From: Faecalibacterium sp. CAG:74
Lineage (GTDB): Bacteria; Bacillota; Clostridia; Christensenellales; Aristaeellaceae
Assembly (NCBI GenBank): GCA_000437595.1
Contig: FR899849.1
Span: 67,067-81,797, forward strand
Length of the DNA stretch: 14,731 nt
Direction of reading: 5' to 3'
The notes below the pieces were generated by a model that was not told the DNA's origin, made no database searches, and worked only from the letters and a program-made list of their open reading frames with translations. Below, in pieces: positions 8,031 to 14,419 of this stretch. Numbering within the stretch: position 1 is the stretch's first letter; every line of letters starts with the position of its first letter. The position numbers and the translations under genes are program-made.

Positions 8031-8063
8031 GCTTGTCCCCTGCCTTTCTTCTTTCCTGACCAC

Positions 8064-8092
8064 AGTATACGCTATTTTGGGCGTTTATGCAA
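8064..8092 (-). promoter_or_regulatory. Promoter for the VanY-type gene
   Basis: On the minus strand, TTGCAT (8087-8092) and TATACT (8064-8069) are separated by exactly 17 bases. Both are near consensus. The implied transcription start is near 8057, about 27 bases before the GTG start. Confidence 0.75.
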
Positions 8093-8190
8093 GAGGGGGG
8101 CGGAAAATGGGGGAAAGTTGTTCATGATGTATCAATATTATGCTTTTATAATCAATAGATTTAACATTTTATTTTCATTCTATTTGCACA

Positions 8191-8239
8191 TTGTTCAAAT
8201 ATTTGTGCTACACTATACTCATATTGTTTTTTTGAACAA
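8191..8239 (+). promoter_or_regulatory. Promoter with flanking inverted repeat for the secreted-protein gene
   Basis: The stretch 8031-8356 (326 bases without a gene) is AT-rich between about 8130 and 8260, unlike the rest of the window. TTGTTC (8191-8196) and TATACT (8214-8219) are 17 bases apart; the -10 is strong and the -35 weak. A perfect 9-bp inverted repeat, TTGTTCAAA (8191-8199) and TTTGAACAA (8231-8239), brackets the -10 and the transcription start. A smaller dyad, GCACA (8186-8190) and TGTGC (8204-8208), overlaps it, and another TTGTTCA lies at 8118-8124. A weak -35 with half-sites around it is what a regulated promoter looks like. Confidence 0.55.
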
Positions 8240-8257
8240 CTGTATTGTTGCTTTCCA

Positions 8258-8327
8258 ATTTCCAGAACGGGCAAATCCGATTGAAAGGAGGGATGCAAAC
8301 CCGTTCCGCGCCGACGTCTCTGGAAAT
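8258..8327 (+). promoter_or_regulatory. Structured leader resembling the ligand half of a c-di-GMP-I (GEMM) riboswitch
   Basis: The roughly 130-base leader folds on itself: ATTTCCAGA (8258-8266) pairs with TCTGGAAAT (8319-8327), and ACGGG (8267-8271) with CCCGT (8300-8304). The inner hairpin carries GGGCAAA (8269-8275), GAAA (8283-8286) and GCAAA (8295-8299), spaced 7 and 8 bases apart. GEMM-I RNAs have GGGCAAA, a GAAA tetraloop and GCAAA in the same order with spacings near 6 and 9. The second GEMM stem with its GGTAGGTAGC-like strand is not visible, so the class is uncertain. The start codon lies 30 bases after the outer stem. Confidence 0.35.
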
Positions 8328-8356
8328 AGTATTACATCATAGAAAGGACGACACGC

Positions 8357-8953
8357 ATGAAAAAGTTTTTTTCTTTGTTCTTGGCTGTACTGCTGATTTT
8401 CTCCTGCTGGACGGCGGCGACCGCCGAATCCACCGACGCCGTTTCCGGCGCGCCGCTGGACAACGACATTGAGATTGTCTACAAGGAGCATTTCGACGAT
8501 ATGGTGACGCGCTATGCGGACGAGCTGACCGAGGCTGAACTACTGGTCAGCGCCGACGTGTACGACGCCATCGGCATGATTCGCTTCGATTCCGAGGACA
8601 GTCTGGCGGCACGTCAGCGCATCTACGGCATTGCGTCGGCGGACGACCTTCATGCCATCCTGACAGGCTATTTTGACCCGAACGATGCCGCTTACACGGC
8701 GGATGCGGCGCTGGATGCGCGCTTGCAGGCGATTCTCGCGGCGTGCGGGCTGAATCCGGAGGACTACGACATCAGCGTCATTCGCAATCTGAGCGGGATG
8801 CCCGAACCCATCACAGGGACGAACTGGTACTGCACGCTCATCCGCAAGGGCATCGAGGTGGCGGAGGACGAAACAAACCCGTATGACATGGTGATTGTGC
8901 TGTACGGCGACGAGATGACGGTGGGCGCGTTTGTGCTGAATCCGGAGGTTTAA
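8357..8953 (+). CDS. Secreted protein of unknown function
   Basis: 198 residues. ATG at 8357 follows AGAAAGGA at a good distance. Residues 1-23 form a signal peptide: MKK, a hydrophobic core to about 16, then a likely signal peptidase I site after ATA (A-T-A before E24). A Cys at 17 follows F-S, which is a poor lipobox, so a lipoprotein is less likely. The mature part is acidic and of mixed helix/strand character, with a Tyr/Asp-rich segment and a C-terminal strand-like end (DMVIVLYGDEMTVGAFVLN). I do not recognise a family and see no catalytic motif. It has its own regulated-looking promoter and a folded leader, and it is followed by the MITE-like element and a terminator, so it is expressed alone. 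Confidence 0.85.
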   Translation: MKKFFSLFLAVLLIFSCWTAATAESTDAVSGAPLDNDIEIVYKEHFDDMVTRYADELTEAELLVSADVYDAIGMIRFDSEDSLAARQRIYGIASADDLHAILTGYFDPNDAAYTADAALDARLQAILAACGLNPEDYDISVIRNLSGMPEPITGTNWYCTLIRKGIEVAEDETNPYDMVIVLYGDEMTVGAFVLNPEV

Positions 8954-9115
8954 TACTAATTCGATTCTAAAACATGGCATCGAGCATAGCAGATTTTTCG
9001 TTCCGGCAAAGCTGAGTGAAGCGAGGCGTACTGGAGGTACGCGCGAGCGGAACGAAGCAAAGCCGGGGCGGAAAAGATGCTGTGCGAATGTCATGGTTTA
9101 GATGAGAATTAGTAT
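8953..9115. mobile_element. MITE-like 163-bp inverted-repeat element
   Basis: Perfect 10-bp ends, ATACTAATTC (8953-8962) and GAATTAGTAT (9106-9115), close a sequence that is one long imperfect palindrome. The inward arms continue as TCTAAAACATG against CATGGTTTAGA and so on, down to an apical hairpin GCGTAC-TGGAG-GTACGC (9026-9042). If the outer TA is read as a duplicated target, the termini are CTAATTC flanked by TA on both sides, as in Tc1/mariner or IS630-derived MITEs. There is no coding capacity. Its left end coincides with the last base of the stop codon of the preceding gene, and as RNA it would fold into a large hairpin at the 3' end of that transcript. Confidence 0.75.
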
Positions 9116-9131
9116 AACAAGGGCTAAAAAG

Positions 9132-9178
9132 ACGGCAGGTGTGAGAAATTCTCTGCACCTACCGTTTATTTTTGTTTT
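9132..9178 (+). terminator. Rho-independent terminator after the secreted-protein gene and MITE-like element
   Basis: ACGGCAGGTG (9132-9141) pairs with CACCTACCGT (9156-9165) with one mismatch. The loop has a further GAGA/TCTC pairing, and a T-rich tail (9165-9178) follows. The polarity of the tail fits plus-strand transcription. Confidence 0.8.
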
Positions 9179-9187
9179 GGGATGGTC

Positions 9188-9249
9188 GGTCGCGCCAATG
9201 GGCGCGACAATATGCAAGTTATGGGGAAAGCGGCTTGAGCGCGCTTCCC
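9188..9249 (+). repeat. Dispersed repeat unit, copy B
   Basis: Second copy of the unit at 2238-2299. It has the GTCGCGCC (9189-9196) / GGCGCGAC (9201-9208) hairpin with loop AATG, then 20 bases identical to copy A (9201-9220), then AAGCGGCTTGAGCGCGCTTCC. It directly abuts the stop codon of the MarR gene, so on the minus strand it would form a hairpin just after that gene. Confidence 0.75.
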
Positions 9250-9705
9250 TTACTTGTCTATTCCCTGCGCTTTGAGGCGCTCTTGGCGCTGGTTCAGGCG
9301 ACGCGCCCTCTGCCCCATCGCTTCCACCTGCTCCATGAACGCTTTCACTTCTTCCTCACTCATGCCCTCAAACAGCGCATTCGCCAGGTCATCCGCCATC
9401 CGCCGTATCGCCGTGCGGTACTGCATCGCTTTCTCCGTCAGATACACCCGCCGAATCCGTCGGTCGAACGTATCCACTTCCCGCCGCACAAGCCCTTTCT
9501 TCTCCAAGCCCTGCAGGCTGCGGGTCGTCGCGGCGCGATCCACCGTGTACGCCTCCGCCATCTCGTCCTGCGTGCGCCCGTCCTGCTCATACAGCAGCGC
9601 CAGATACAGCACGTCCGACGAGGTCAGCTTCTCGTCCAGCAATTTCCGGTTCAGGAACAGGTTCATCTGCCGAAACAGCACAATCACGGATTTATCCACG
9701 CGCAT
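9250..9705 (-). CDS. MarR-family transcriptional regulator
   Basis: 151 residues. The start at 9705 is chosen because GAGGAGG lies about 8 bases upstream; a longer in-frame ATG at 9738 would place the ribosome inside the predicted -10 box. The fold is typical of MarR: helices for dimerisation at the N- and C-termini (about 5-22 and 95-145) and a winged helix-turn-helix (about 28-90) with TQDEMAEAYTVDRAATTRSLQGLEKKGLV as the DNA-reading part and a D-x-R-x-R wing (DTFDRRIRRVYLT, 78-90). MarR proteins are usually dimeric repressors released by small ligands. No effector transporter or enzyme is next to it, so the target is unknown beyond likely self-regulation. It ends at a dispersed repeat. Confidence 0.93.
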   Translation of the reverse strand: MRVDKSVIVLFRQMNLFLNRKLLDEKLTSSDVLYLALLYEQDGRTQDEMAEAYTVDRAATTRSLQGLEKKGLVRREVDTFDRRIRRVYLTEKAMQYRTAIRRMADDLANALFEGMSEEEVKAFMEQVEAMGQRARRLNQRQERLKAQGIDK

Positions 9706-9736
9706 GGATTGTTCCTCCTCTTCGTTGTCACAACCC

Positions 9737-9765
9737 ATTGTAGCGCATTTTTATTGACGTGTCAA
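9737..9765 (-). promoter_or_regulatory. MarR gene promoter with operator-like palindrome on the -35 box
   Basis: On the minus strand TTGACA (9760-9765) and TACAAT (9737-9742) are 17 bases apart, close to consensus. An inverted repeat TTGAC-GT-GTCAA (9754-9765) covers the -35. A repressor bound there would block RNA polymerase, which fits autoregulation by the MarR product. Confidence 0.75.
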
Positions 9766-9785
9766 CAATACAAAAGGAATTTCCG

Positions 9786-11468
9786 TCATTTTTTCTTGTT
9801 CCACAGCGCAAATCCGGCGGCACACAGCGCCAGCACGAAGCAGCCGCTGCTGTATATGGACAAGCCAAACACCTGCGGGCCGTTTCCTGCAACCGCGCCG
9901 CCGAAAATGAGCAGCCCCAGCGACAGCAGCATCAGGCAGAGCTTGCGCACCATGGCAATAACGAGCTTGCGGACGTCCTCGCCCGCGTGATGCTCAACGC
10001 CGAGATTCGCTTCGCCCTTCAAGCCTGTGCGCAGGATATCCGCCAGCAGCGCGGGGATTTCCAGCGACTTCCGGCTGCTCTCGTAGATGGCGCGGGCATC
10101 CTGCGTCAGGAGCGCACGCCAGTCCACGTTGTCAAACATCTGGTCGCCGATGCGCGCAGTAATAACATTCATGATGTTCAGTTCGGGGCTGAGGTCAGCG
10201 ACAACGCCCTCAATCGTCGCCAGACCGCGCGCAAGCATCGTCAGGCTGCTGGGCATGGCGATGCCGTTCGTCTTCATGACGCTGGTCATGTCCTCGAACA
10301 CTTCCGCCAAGTCCATCGTGCCCAAATCCGCCGAGCCGTACTTATCCAGCATGGCCTCAATGTCGCGGTAGAGCTGCTTTTTGTCCGCCGTGCCGTGGAA
10401 TTCGCCCAGCCCCAGCACCGCATCGCGCACAAGGGCAATATCGCCGCGCGCCACGCCGACAATCGCGTTGCCGATGAGCTTGCGTTCCTTTTCGTTCAAG
10501 CTGCCCATCATGCCCATGTCGAGCCAGACGATTTTACCGTCGCGGATGCGGATGTTGCCCGGATGCGGGTCAGCGTGGAAGAAGCCGTCCTCCATAATCT
10601 GCCGGACATAGTTGTCCGCCAGCTTCGCGCCGATTTCCGCGAGGTCGTAGCCCGCTTCCACCAGCTTGTCGTGTTCGTCGATGCCCATGCCGTCGATGCG
10701 CTCCATCACCAGCACGTTCGTTGTGGTATACGCGCGGTAGAGAATCGGCGACGTGACGAACACGACGTCCTGATTCAGCGCGTGGAAGCGCTCCAGATTC
10801 GCCGCTTCGGTCTGGAAGTTCATTTCTTCCTGCGCAACGACCCACATTTCGTCCAGCACCTGATTGAAGTCCACCAGACTGCCGGCGGGGGTGTACTTCA
10901 GCACCTTGCACGCCTGTTTGAGCAGGATGATGTCGCGGCTCATGACCTCGTGGATGCCCTCGCGCTGCACCTTGACGACGACGCGCTCTCCGCTTTTGAG
11001 GATGGCGGCATGTGCCTGCGCGATGGACGCACTGCCCAGCGCCTTCTCGTCAAACGACGCGAACACTTCCTCCATCGGGCAGCCGTAGGAGGTTTCCACC
11101 ACGCGCTGCACCTGCTCAAAGGGCATGGGCGACACGTTCGAGCGCAGCTTTTTCAGCGCCTCGCAGTAGTCCCGCGGCAGAATATCCGACCGCATGGAGA
11201 GGATTTGCCCCAGCTTGATGAACGTCGGGCCAAGATCCTCGATGATGGCGCAGAGTTTTTCCGGCGTGATGCCGTGCAGGATGTCATGCTTGCGCACCAC
11301 GTCCACAATTTCGCGCAGGCGCTGGCGATTCTGGGCGATTGTCCGCTCCCGCTCCGCCTGATTCGCGCCGCGGCGGTTCTCGTTTTTCGGCGGATTGTCA
11401 CTTTCGGGCTTGTCCGCCGCTTCGGTAGGGATTTCCGGCGCAACCGGCTGCTGTTCCTTCTCTGTCAT
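9786..11468 (-). CDS. AarF/ABC1/UbiB-family atypical kinase
   Basis: 560 residues. The family signatures are all present: a KxGQ motif in GPTFIKLGQILS (80-91; K85, Q88), an Ala-rich nucleotide loop GSASIAQAH (145-153), the lysine of VVVKVQ (K166), the catalytic stretch HADPHPGN (298-305) and DMG (317-319). Two C-terminal membrane helices (about 506-527 and 535-556) end in a KKK tail, so the kinase domain is anchored at the membrane facing the cytoplasm. A charged, poorly ordered N-terminus of about 45 residues precedes it. In aerobes UbiB supports ubiquinone synthesis; no quinone genes are nearby and an anaerobe would not need it, so a lipid-related role is inferred. The start at 11468 follows the phasin-like gene by 13 bases, with GAGGG overlapping that gene's stop. 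Confidence 0.95.
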   Translation of the reverse strand: MTEKEQQPVAPEIPTEAADKPESDNPPKNENRRGANQAERERTIAQNRQRLREIVDVVRKHDILHGITPEKLCAIIEDLGPTFIKLGQILSMRSDILPRDYCEALKKLRSNVSPMPFEQVQRVVETSYGCPMEEVFASFDEKALGSASIAQAHAAILKSGERVVVKVQREGIHEVMSRDIILLKQACKVLKYTPAGSLVDFNQVLDEMWVVAQEEMNFQTEAANLERFHALNQDVVFVTSPILYRAYTTTNVLVMERIDGMGIDEHDKLVEAGYDLAEIGAKLADNYVRQIMEDGFFHADPHPGNIRIRDGKIVWLDMGMMGSLNEKERKLIGNAIVGVARGDIALVRDAVLGLGEFHGTADKKQLYRDIEAMLDKYGSADLGTMDLAEVFEDMTSVMKTNGIAMPSSLTMLARGLATIEGVVADLSPELNIMNVITARIGDQMFDNVDWRALLTQDARAIYESSRKSLEIPALLADILRTGLKGEANLGVEHHAGEDVRKLVIAMVRKLCLMLLSLGLLIFGGAVAGNGPQVFGLSIYSSGCFVLALCAAGFALWNKKK

Positions 11469-11481
11469 ATGCTGTCTGCCC

Positions 11482-11820
11482 TCAGTTCTCGTTCGGTTCG
11501 TCGGATGCTGCCGATGCCGCCGTCTTTTTCGTCGCCTCGCGCGCCGCAATGTGGGCTTTCAGCGCCTCCAGCTGCTCGTCGGAGAGCGAATCCACCGCCG
11601 AAATCACGTCATCCGGCGGCGTGACAATCGTCACATTCTCGCGGATGGCATCCTTAATATTGTGCTTGAGTTCCTCGTTGAGCACCTTGCCCTGTTCAAT
11701 GGTCAGTTCGCCTTTTTTGACCAGTTCATTCAGCACATCCGCGCCCTTTTCCTTCGTCACCGCCGCGACCCCGACGCCTGCCAGAATCAGCTTCCGCAAA
11801 TTTTCGCCCAAATCCAACAT
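11482..11820 (-). CDS. Phasin-like small helical protein
   Basis: 112 residues from ATG at 11820, preceded by AAGGGAG. The frame continues upstream but without protein-like sequence, so the longer start at 12045 is rejected. Residues 5-60 look like two long amphipathic helices (ENLRKLILAGVGVAAVTKEK, then GELTIEQGKVLNEELKHNIK), the pattern of phasin-type or PhaF-like proteins. A helix at about 79-95 and a low-complexity Ala/Ser/Asp tail follow. Phasins coat hydrophobic granules; this short clostridial form could instead be a membrane or kinase partner. It is the first gene of a two-gene operon with the AarF-type kinase, which suggests that they work together. Confidence 0.85.
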   Translation of the reverse strand: MLDLGENLRKLILAGVGVAAVTKEKGADVLNELVKKGELTIEQGKVLNEELKHNIKDAIRENVTIVTPPDDVISAVDSLSDEQLEALKAHIAAREATKKTAASAASDEPNEN

Positions 11821-11938
11821 AGTCAGCGCTCCCTTCACATTCGCCGAAATCGGCGGATTGTTTGCATTTTGATTTTTGCGGCAGACAGCTGCCGTTTCTA
11901 TGTTGATTCGCCGCGAAGGGGGCGCATTCCTGCAAGGA

Positions 11939-12054
11939 GGGGGATTTTTTCGCTTGACAATTTGGGGGATTTGTATAGGGATTGAAAATGCGCCGCTCTG
12001 TTCGAACGTCATATTGCCCACGTTTTTCTTCCTTCCCTCTTGCACAAATCCCCC
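11939..12054. promoter_or_regulatory. Three GGGGGATTT half-sites in the divergent region between the phasin-like operon and galM
   Basis: The 292-base region between the two divergent genes has GGGGGATTT at 11939-11947 and 11964-11972 on the plus strand, and its complement AAATCCCCC at 12046-12054. The last two extend to a perfect 11-bp inverted repeat (11964-11974 and 12044-12054, GGGGGATTTGT). The right copy overlaps the galM -35 box and spacer. A looped pair of operators is a reasonable reading. A hairpin with CGGCAG/CTGCCG arms near 11879-11894 and a CGCCGA/TCGGCG dyad near 11843-11856 lie in the phasin leader. I found no convincing promoter for the phasin operon. Confidence 0.45.
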
Positions 12055-12068
12055 GCGTGATGTACAAT
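12040..12068 (+). promoter_or_regulatory. Promoter for galactose mutarotase
   Basis: TTGCAC (12040-12045) and TACAAT (12063-12068) are 17 bases apart. The transcription start would be near 12075. A small GCGTG/CACGC dyad follows at 12078-12090, before the ribosome binding site. Confidence 0.8.
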
Positions 12069-12112
12069 AAAGCCGAAGCGTGATTCACGCAAGAGTAGGA
12101 GGAGGAAACACT

Positions 12113-13174
12113 ATGGCGATTACCACCCGCGCGTTCGGCACGACCCAAGACGGTCAGAACGTGACGATGTATACCCTGACGAACCATTCCGGCGCGTCCG
12201 TGTCCATGCTTGACCTCGGCGCGATTGTGACCAATATCCTCGTGCCGGACAAAAGCGGCAAGCTGGCGGACGTTGCCCTCGGCTTCGATACGCTGGCGCA
12301 TTATGAGGGCGGCCACGGCGCGATGGGCGATACCATCGGGCGCTTCGCGAACCGCATCGGCGGCGGCTGCTTCACCCTCGACGGCACGGAATATCACCTC
12401 TACCAGAACGACGGCGAAAACACCCTGCATGGCGGCAAAGCCGGCTTCCAGAAGAAGGTCTGGCAGGCGACGCCCGTCGCGGGGGATACGGTGGATTCCG
12501 TCAAGTTCCACTACGTTTCCGCGGACATGGAGGAGAACTTCCCCGGCAATCTGACGGCGGACGTGACCATCTCGTGGGACGACGACTGCAACCTGACGTT
12601 CCACTATCAGGCGACGACCGACAAGGCGACCGTCATCAACATGACGAATCACACCTATTTCAACCTCGCCGGCTATGACCACGGCACCGTGCGCGACCAC
12701 GCCATCTACATCGACAGCGATGTGGTGACGGCGGTGGACAGCGGCCTGATTCCGACGGGCGGCTACATGCCTGTCAGCCAAACGCCGCTTGACCTGCGCG
12801 AGGAGATGCTCATCGGCGACGGGCTTGACTGCATGAACGAGTGCGTGCCGATGCGCTACGCCAAGGGCTACGACTGCAACTACGTCCTGCGCAAGGGCAG
12901 CGCGATGGGGCTGTGCGCGTGCGTGCACCACGAGGAATCCGGCCGGACGATGGAGGTCATCACCGACCAGCCCGGCGTGCAGTTCTACACCGCCTGCACC
13001 ACCGATTACGCGGATGGCAAGGGCGGAATGCACTATCTGCCCTACTCCGGTCTGTGCCTGGAAACGCAGCACTACCCGGATGCGCCGAATCACCCGAATT
13101 TCCCGACGACGACGCTGCGTCCCGGCGAAATCTACGACACGACGACCATCTACGCCTTCCGCGTCGATGCATAA
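12113..13174 (+). CDS. galM: Galactose mutarotase (aldose 1-epimerase)
   Basis: 353 residues. It interconverts the alpha and beta anomers of galactose and related aldoses in the cytoplasm, feeding the Leloir pathway. Family motifs are in the right order: GRFANRIGGG (76-85), NDGENTLHGG (99-108, with the substrate-binding His106), NMTNHTYFNLAG (176-187, catalytic acid His180), and SGLCLETQHYPDAPNHPNFP (312-331, catalytic base Glu317). Length is normal. The ATG at 12113 is fixed by a strong GGAGGAGG site; an in-frame GTG at 12080 lies too close to the transcription start. No galK, galT or sugar transporter is adjacent. The gene has its own promoter and terminator, so it is a single-gene unit. 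Confidence 0.96.
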   Translation: MAITTRAFGTTQDGQNVTMYTLTNHSGASVSMLDLGAIVTNILVPDKSGKLADVALGFDTLAHYEGGHGAMGDTIGRFANRIGGGCFTLDGTEYHLYQNDGENTLHGGKAGFQKKVWQATPVAGDTVDSVKFHYVSADMEENFPGNLTADVTISWDDDCNLTFHYQATTDKATVINMTNHTYFNLAGYDHGTVRDHAIYIDSDVVTAVDSGLIPTGGYMPVSQTPLDLREEMLIGDGLDCMNECVPMRYAKGYDCNYVLRKGSAMGLCACVHHEESGRTMEVITDQPGVQFYTACTTDYADGKGGMHYLPYSGLCLETQHYPDAPNHPNFPTTTLRPGEIYDTTTIYAFRVDA

Positions 13175-13192
13175 TCCAAAGTGAACTGATTG

Positions 13193-13224
13193 CGGAGCGG
13201 CTTTTGCGGCTGCTCCGTTTTTTT
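13193..13224 (+). terminator. Rho-independent terminator of galM
   Basis: A 9-bp stem, 13193-13201 with 13209-13217 (one G-T pair), has a 7-base loop and is followed by seven T (13218-13224). It starts 18 bases after the galM stop codon. Confidence 0.92.
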
Positions 13225-13269
13225 GCACCCCAAACCGCCTTTTCGCATAGGCTGAATCGGGGTGAAAAC

Positions 13270-13935
13270 ATGACCATCGACGAATTTCTGACGAATGTAC
13301 GGCGGATTCAGGCGGCTGATCCGCGCTACCGATTGGGGCGCGACGGCTCGGACGGCTACTGCGACTGCATCGGGCTGGTCATCGGCGCGATTCGCCGCAG
13401 CGGCGGACAATGGCGCGGCATCCACGGCACAAACTGGACGGCGCGCAACGCCATGCACGACTTGAATCCCCTGCGCGGCGCGGGGCAGCTCCGGCGCGGC
13501 GAACTCGTCTTTCGCGCGCACGAACCCGGCGCGAAGGGGTACGCCCTGCCGAGCCGATACGCCTCCTCCGCCGACCGCCGCGACTACTACCACGTCGGCG
13601 TTGTCATGCAGACGAACCCGCTGCGGATTCTGCACTGCTCCGGCGGCGGCGTGAAGGCGGACACGAGCGCGACCCGCTGGCAGTTTCACGGGATGCTGAC
13701 GATGTTCGCGGGGCGGATGGGGCTGATGCAAATCGGCGATTCCGGCGACGCGGTGAAAGGCCTGCAAAGCGCGCTGATGGCGGCGGGCTTCCCCCTGCCC
13801 CTGCACGGCGCGGACGGCAATTTCGGCGCGGAAACCGAACAGGCGCTCCGCCAATTCCAGCAGAAAAGCGGCCTGAGCGCATCCGGTGCGGCAGACGCGG
13901 AAACGCTGGCGGCGCTCCGGCTTTTGAACGGATAA
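13270..13935 (+). CDS. NlpC/P60-like hydrolase with C-terminal peptidoglycan-binding domain
   Basis: 221 residues. ATG at 13270 follows GGGGTG; the frame also runs far upstream through galM, but that part is only its shadow. The N-terminal part (about 1-145) looks like a C40 (NlpC/P60/CHAP-like) cysteine peptidase: candidate nucleophile C33 in YCDCIGLVIGA and candidate base H108 in YYHVGVVM, with a possible third residue at H122. The C-terminal PG_binding_1 domain spans about 156-219 (GDSGDAVKGLQ to ETLAALRLL). It would cut peptide stems or cross-links in peptidoglycan. There is no signal peptide or membrane segment, unlike host autolysins. That resembles phage endolysins, which need a holin, but no phage genes are near. 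It lies between two terminators and is transcribed alone or by read-through from galM. Confidence 0.85.
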   Translation: MTIDEFLTNVRRIQAADPRYRLGRDGSDGYCDCIGLVIGAIRRSGGQWRGIHGTNWTARNAMHDLNPLRGAGQLRRGELVFRAHEPGAKGYALPSRYASSADRRDYYHVGVVMQTNPLRILHCSGGGVKADTSATRWQFHGMLTMFAGRMGLMQIGDSGDAVKGLQSALMAAGFPLPLHGADGNFGAETEQALRQFQQKSGLSASGAADAETLAALRLLNG

Positions 13936-13940
13936 GCAAG

Positions 13941-13979
13941 CAGGGCAGTCCGCTTTTTATGCCGACCGCCCTGTGTTTT
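13941..13979 (+). terminator. Terminator between the convergent hydrolase and flavodoxin genes
   Basis: CAGGGCAGTC (13941-13950) pairs with GACCGCCCTG (13964-13973) with one mismatch; the tail TGTTTTG follows. It lies in the 60 bases between the two convergent genes and could serve both directions, though the T-rich side favours the plus strand. Confidence 0.7.
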
Positions 13980-13995
13980 GATGCAATTTTGCTGA

Positions 13996-14394
13996 TTATG
14001 CCAGCTTGTCCGCCGCCGCTCGGCACGCCGCCAGCGCGTCGTCATCCGGCGCGTCCTGGCAGATGACCGTATCGACGATATTCAGCCCCGCGTTGTCACG
14101 CTTCCAGATGTCCATCCACTCGCCGCCGCCCCAGCCGTAGCTGCCGAACAGCACAACCTTCTTGCTGCCCAGCACGGGCGCAACCGCGTTCCACATCGGC
14201 TCGAACTCGTCCTCTTCCAGCTGCTCCGCGCCCATTGCGCTGCATCCGAAAGCGAACGCGTCGTAGTTCGCCGCCTTATCGGCAGTAAACTCGCTCGCGG
14301 TGAAGAGATCCGCGTGCGCCTGATTCGCAATGGCCTCCGCCATCTGCTGCGTGTTACCCGTGCCCGACCAGTAAATAACCGCAATCTTGCTCAT
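13996..14394 (-). CDS. Short-chain flavodoxin
   Basis: 132 residues, a soluble FMN electron carrier that replaces ferredoxin, often when iron is low. The FMN phosphate loop is WSGTGNT (9-15). The flavin-ring loops are CSAMGAEQLEEDEFEPM (51-67) and FGSYGWGGGEWMDIW (83-97); the Met-Gly after the Ser-Ala and the Trp in the second loop match those that contact the flavin in clostridial flavodoxin. The length fits the short-chain class. The start at 14394 follows GAAAGGAAG by 7-8 bases. It is the second gene after the DUF3793 gene, 80 bases apart, with a hairpin between them. Confidence 0.95.
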   Translation of the reverse strand: MSKIAVIYWSGTGNTQQMAEAIANQAHADLFTASEFTADKAANYDAFAFGCSAMGAEQLEEDEFEPMWNAVAPVLGSKKVVLFGSYGWGGGEWMDIWKRDNAGLNIVDTVICQDAPDDDALAACRAAADKLA

Positions 14395-14419
14395 GAGAAA
14401 AACTTCCTTTCAATGTCGT

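Noticed and set aside
8061..8063. Upstream GTG start for the VanY-type gene
   Set aside because: It touches the predicted -10 box and would lie before the transcription start; it has no ribosome site.
8293..8358. Short leader peptide starting ATGCAA within the GEMM-like leader
   Set aside because: The GGAGG motif directly abuts the ATG, too close for initiation, and the frame runs into the main gene out of phase without a leader-like composition.
11954..11979. TTGACA followed by TATAGG as a second galM promoter
   Set aside because: The spacing is only 14 bases; the promoter at 12040-12068 has ideal spacing and better boxes.
11726..13228. 500-codon minus-strand frame opposite galM
   Set aside because: galM on the plus strand has all catalytic motifs, a ribosome site, promoter and terminator.
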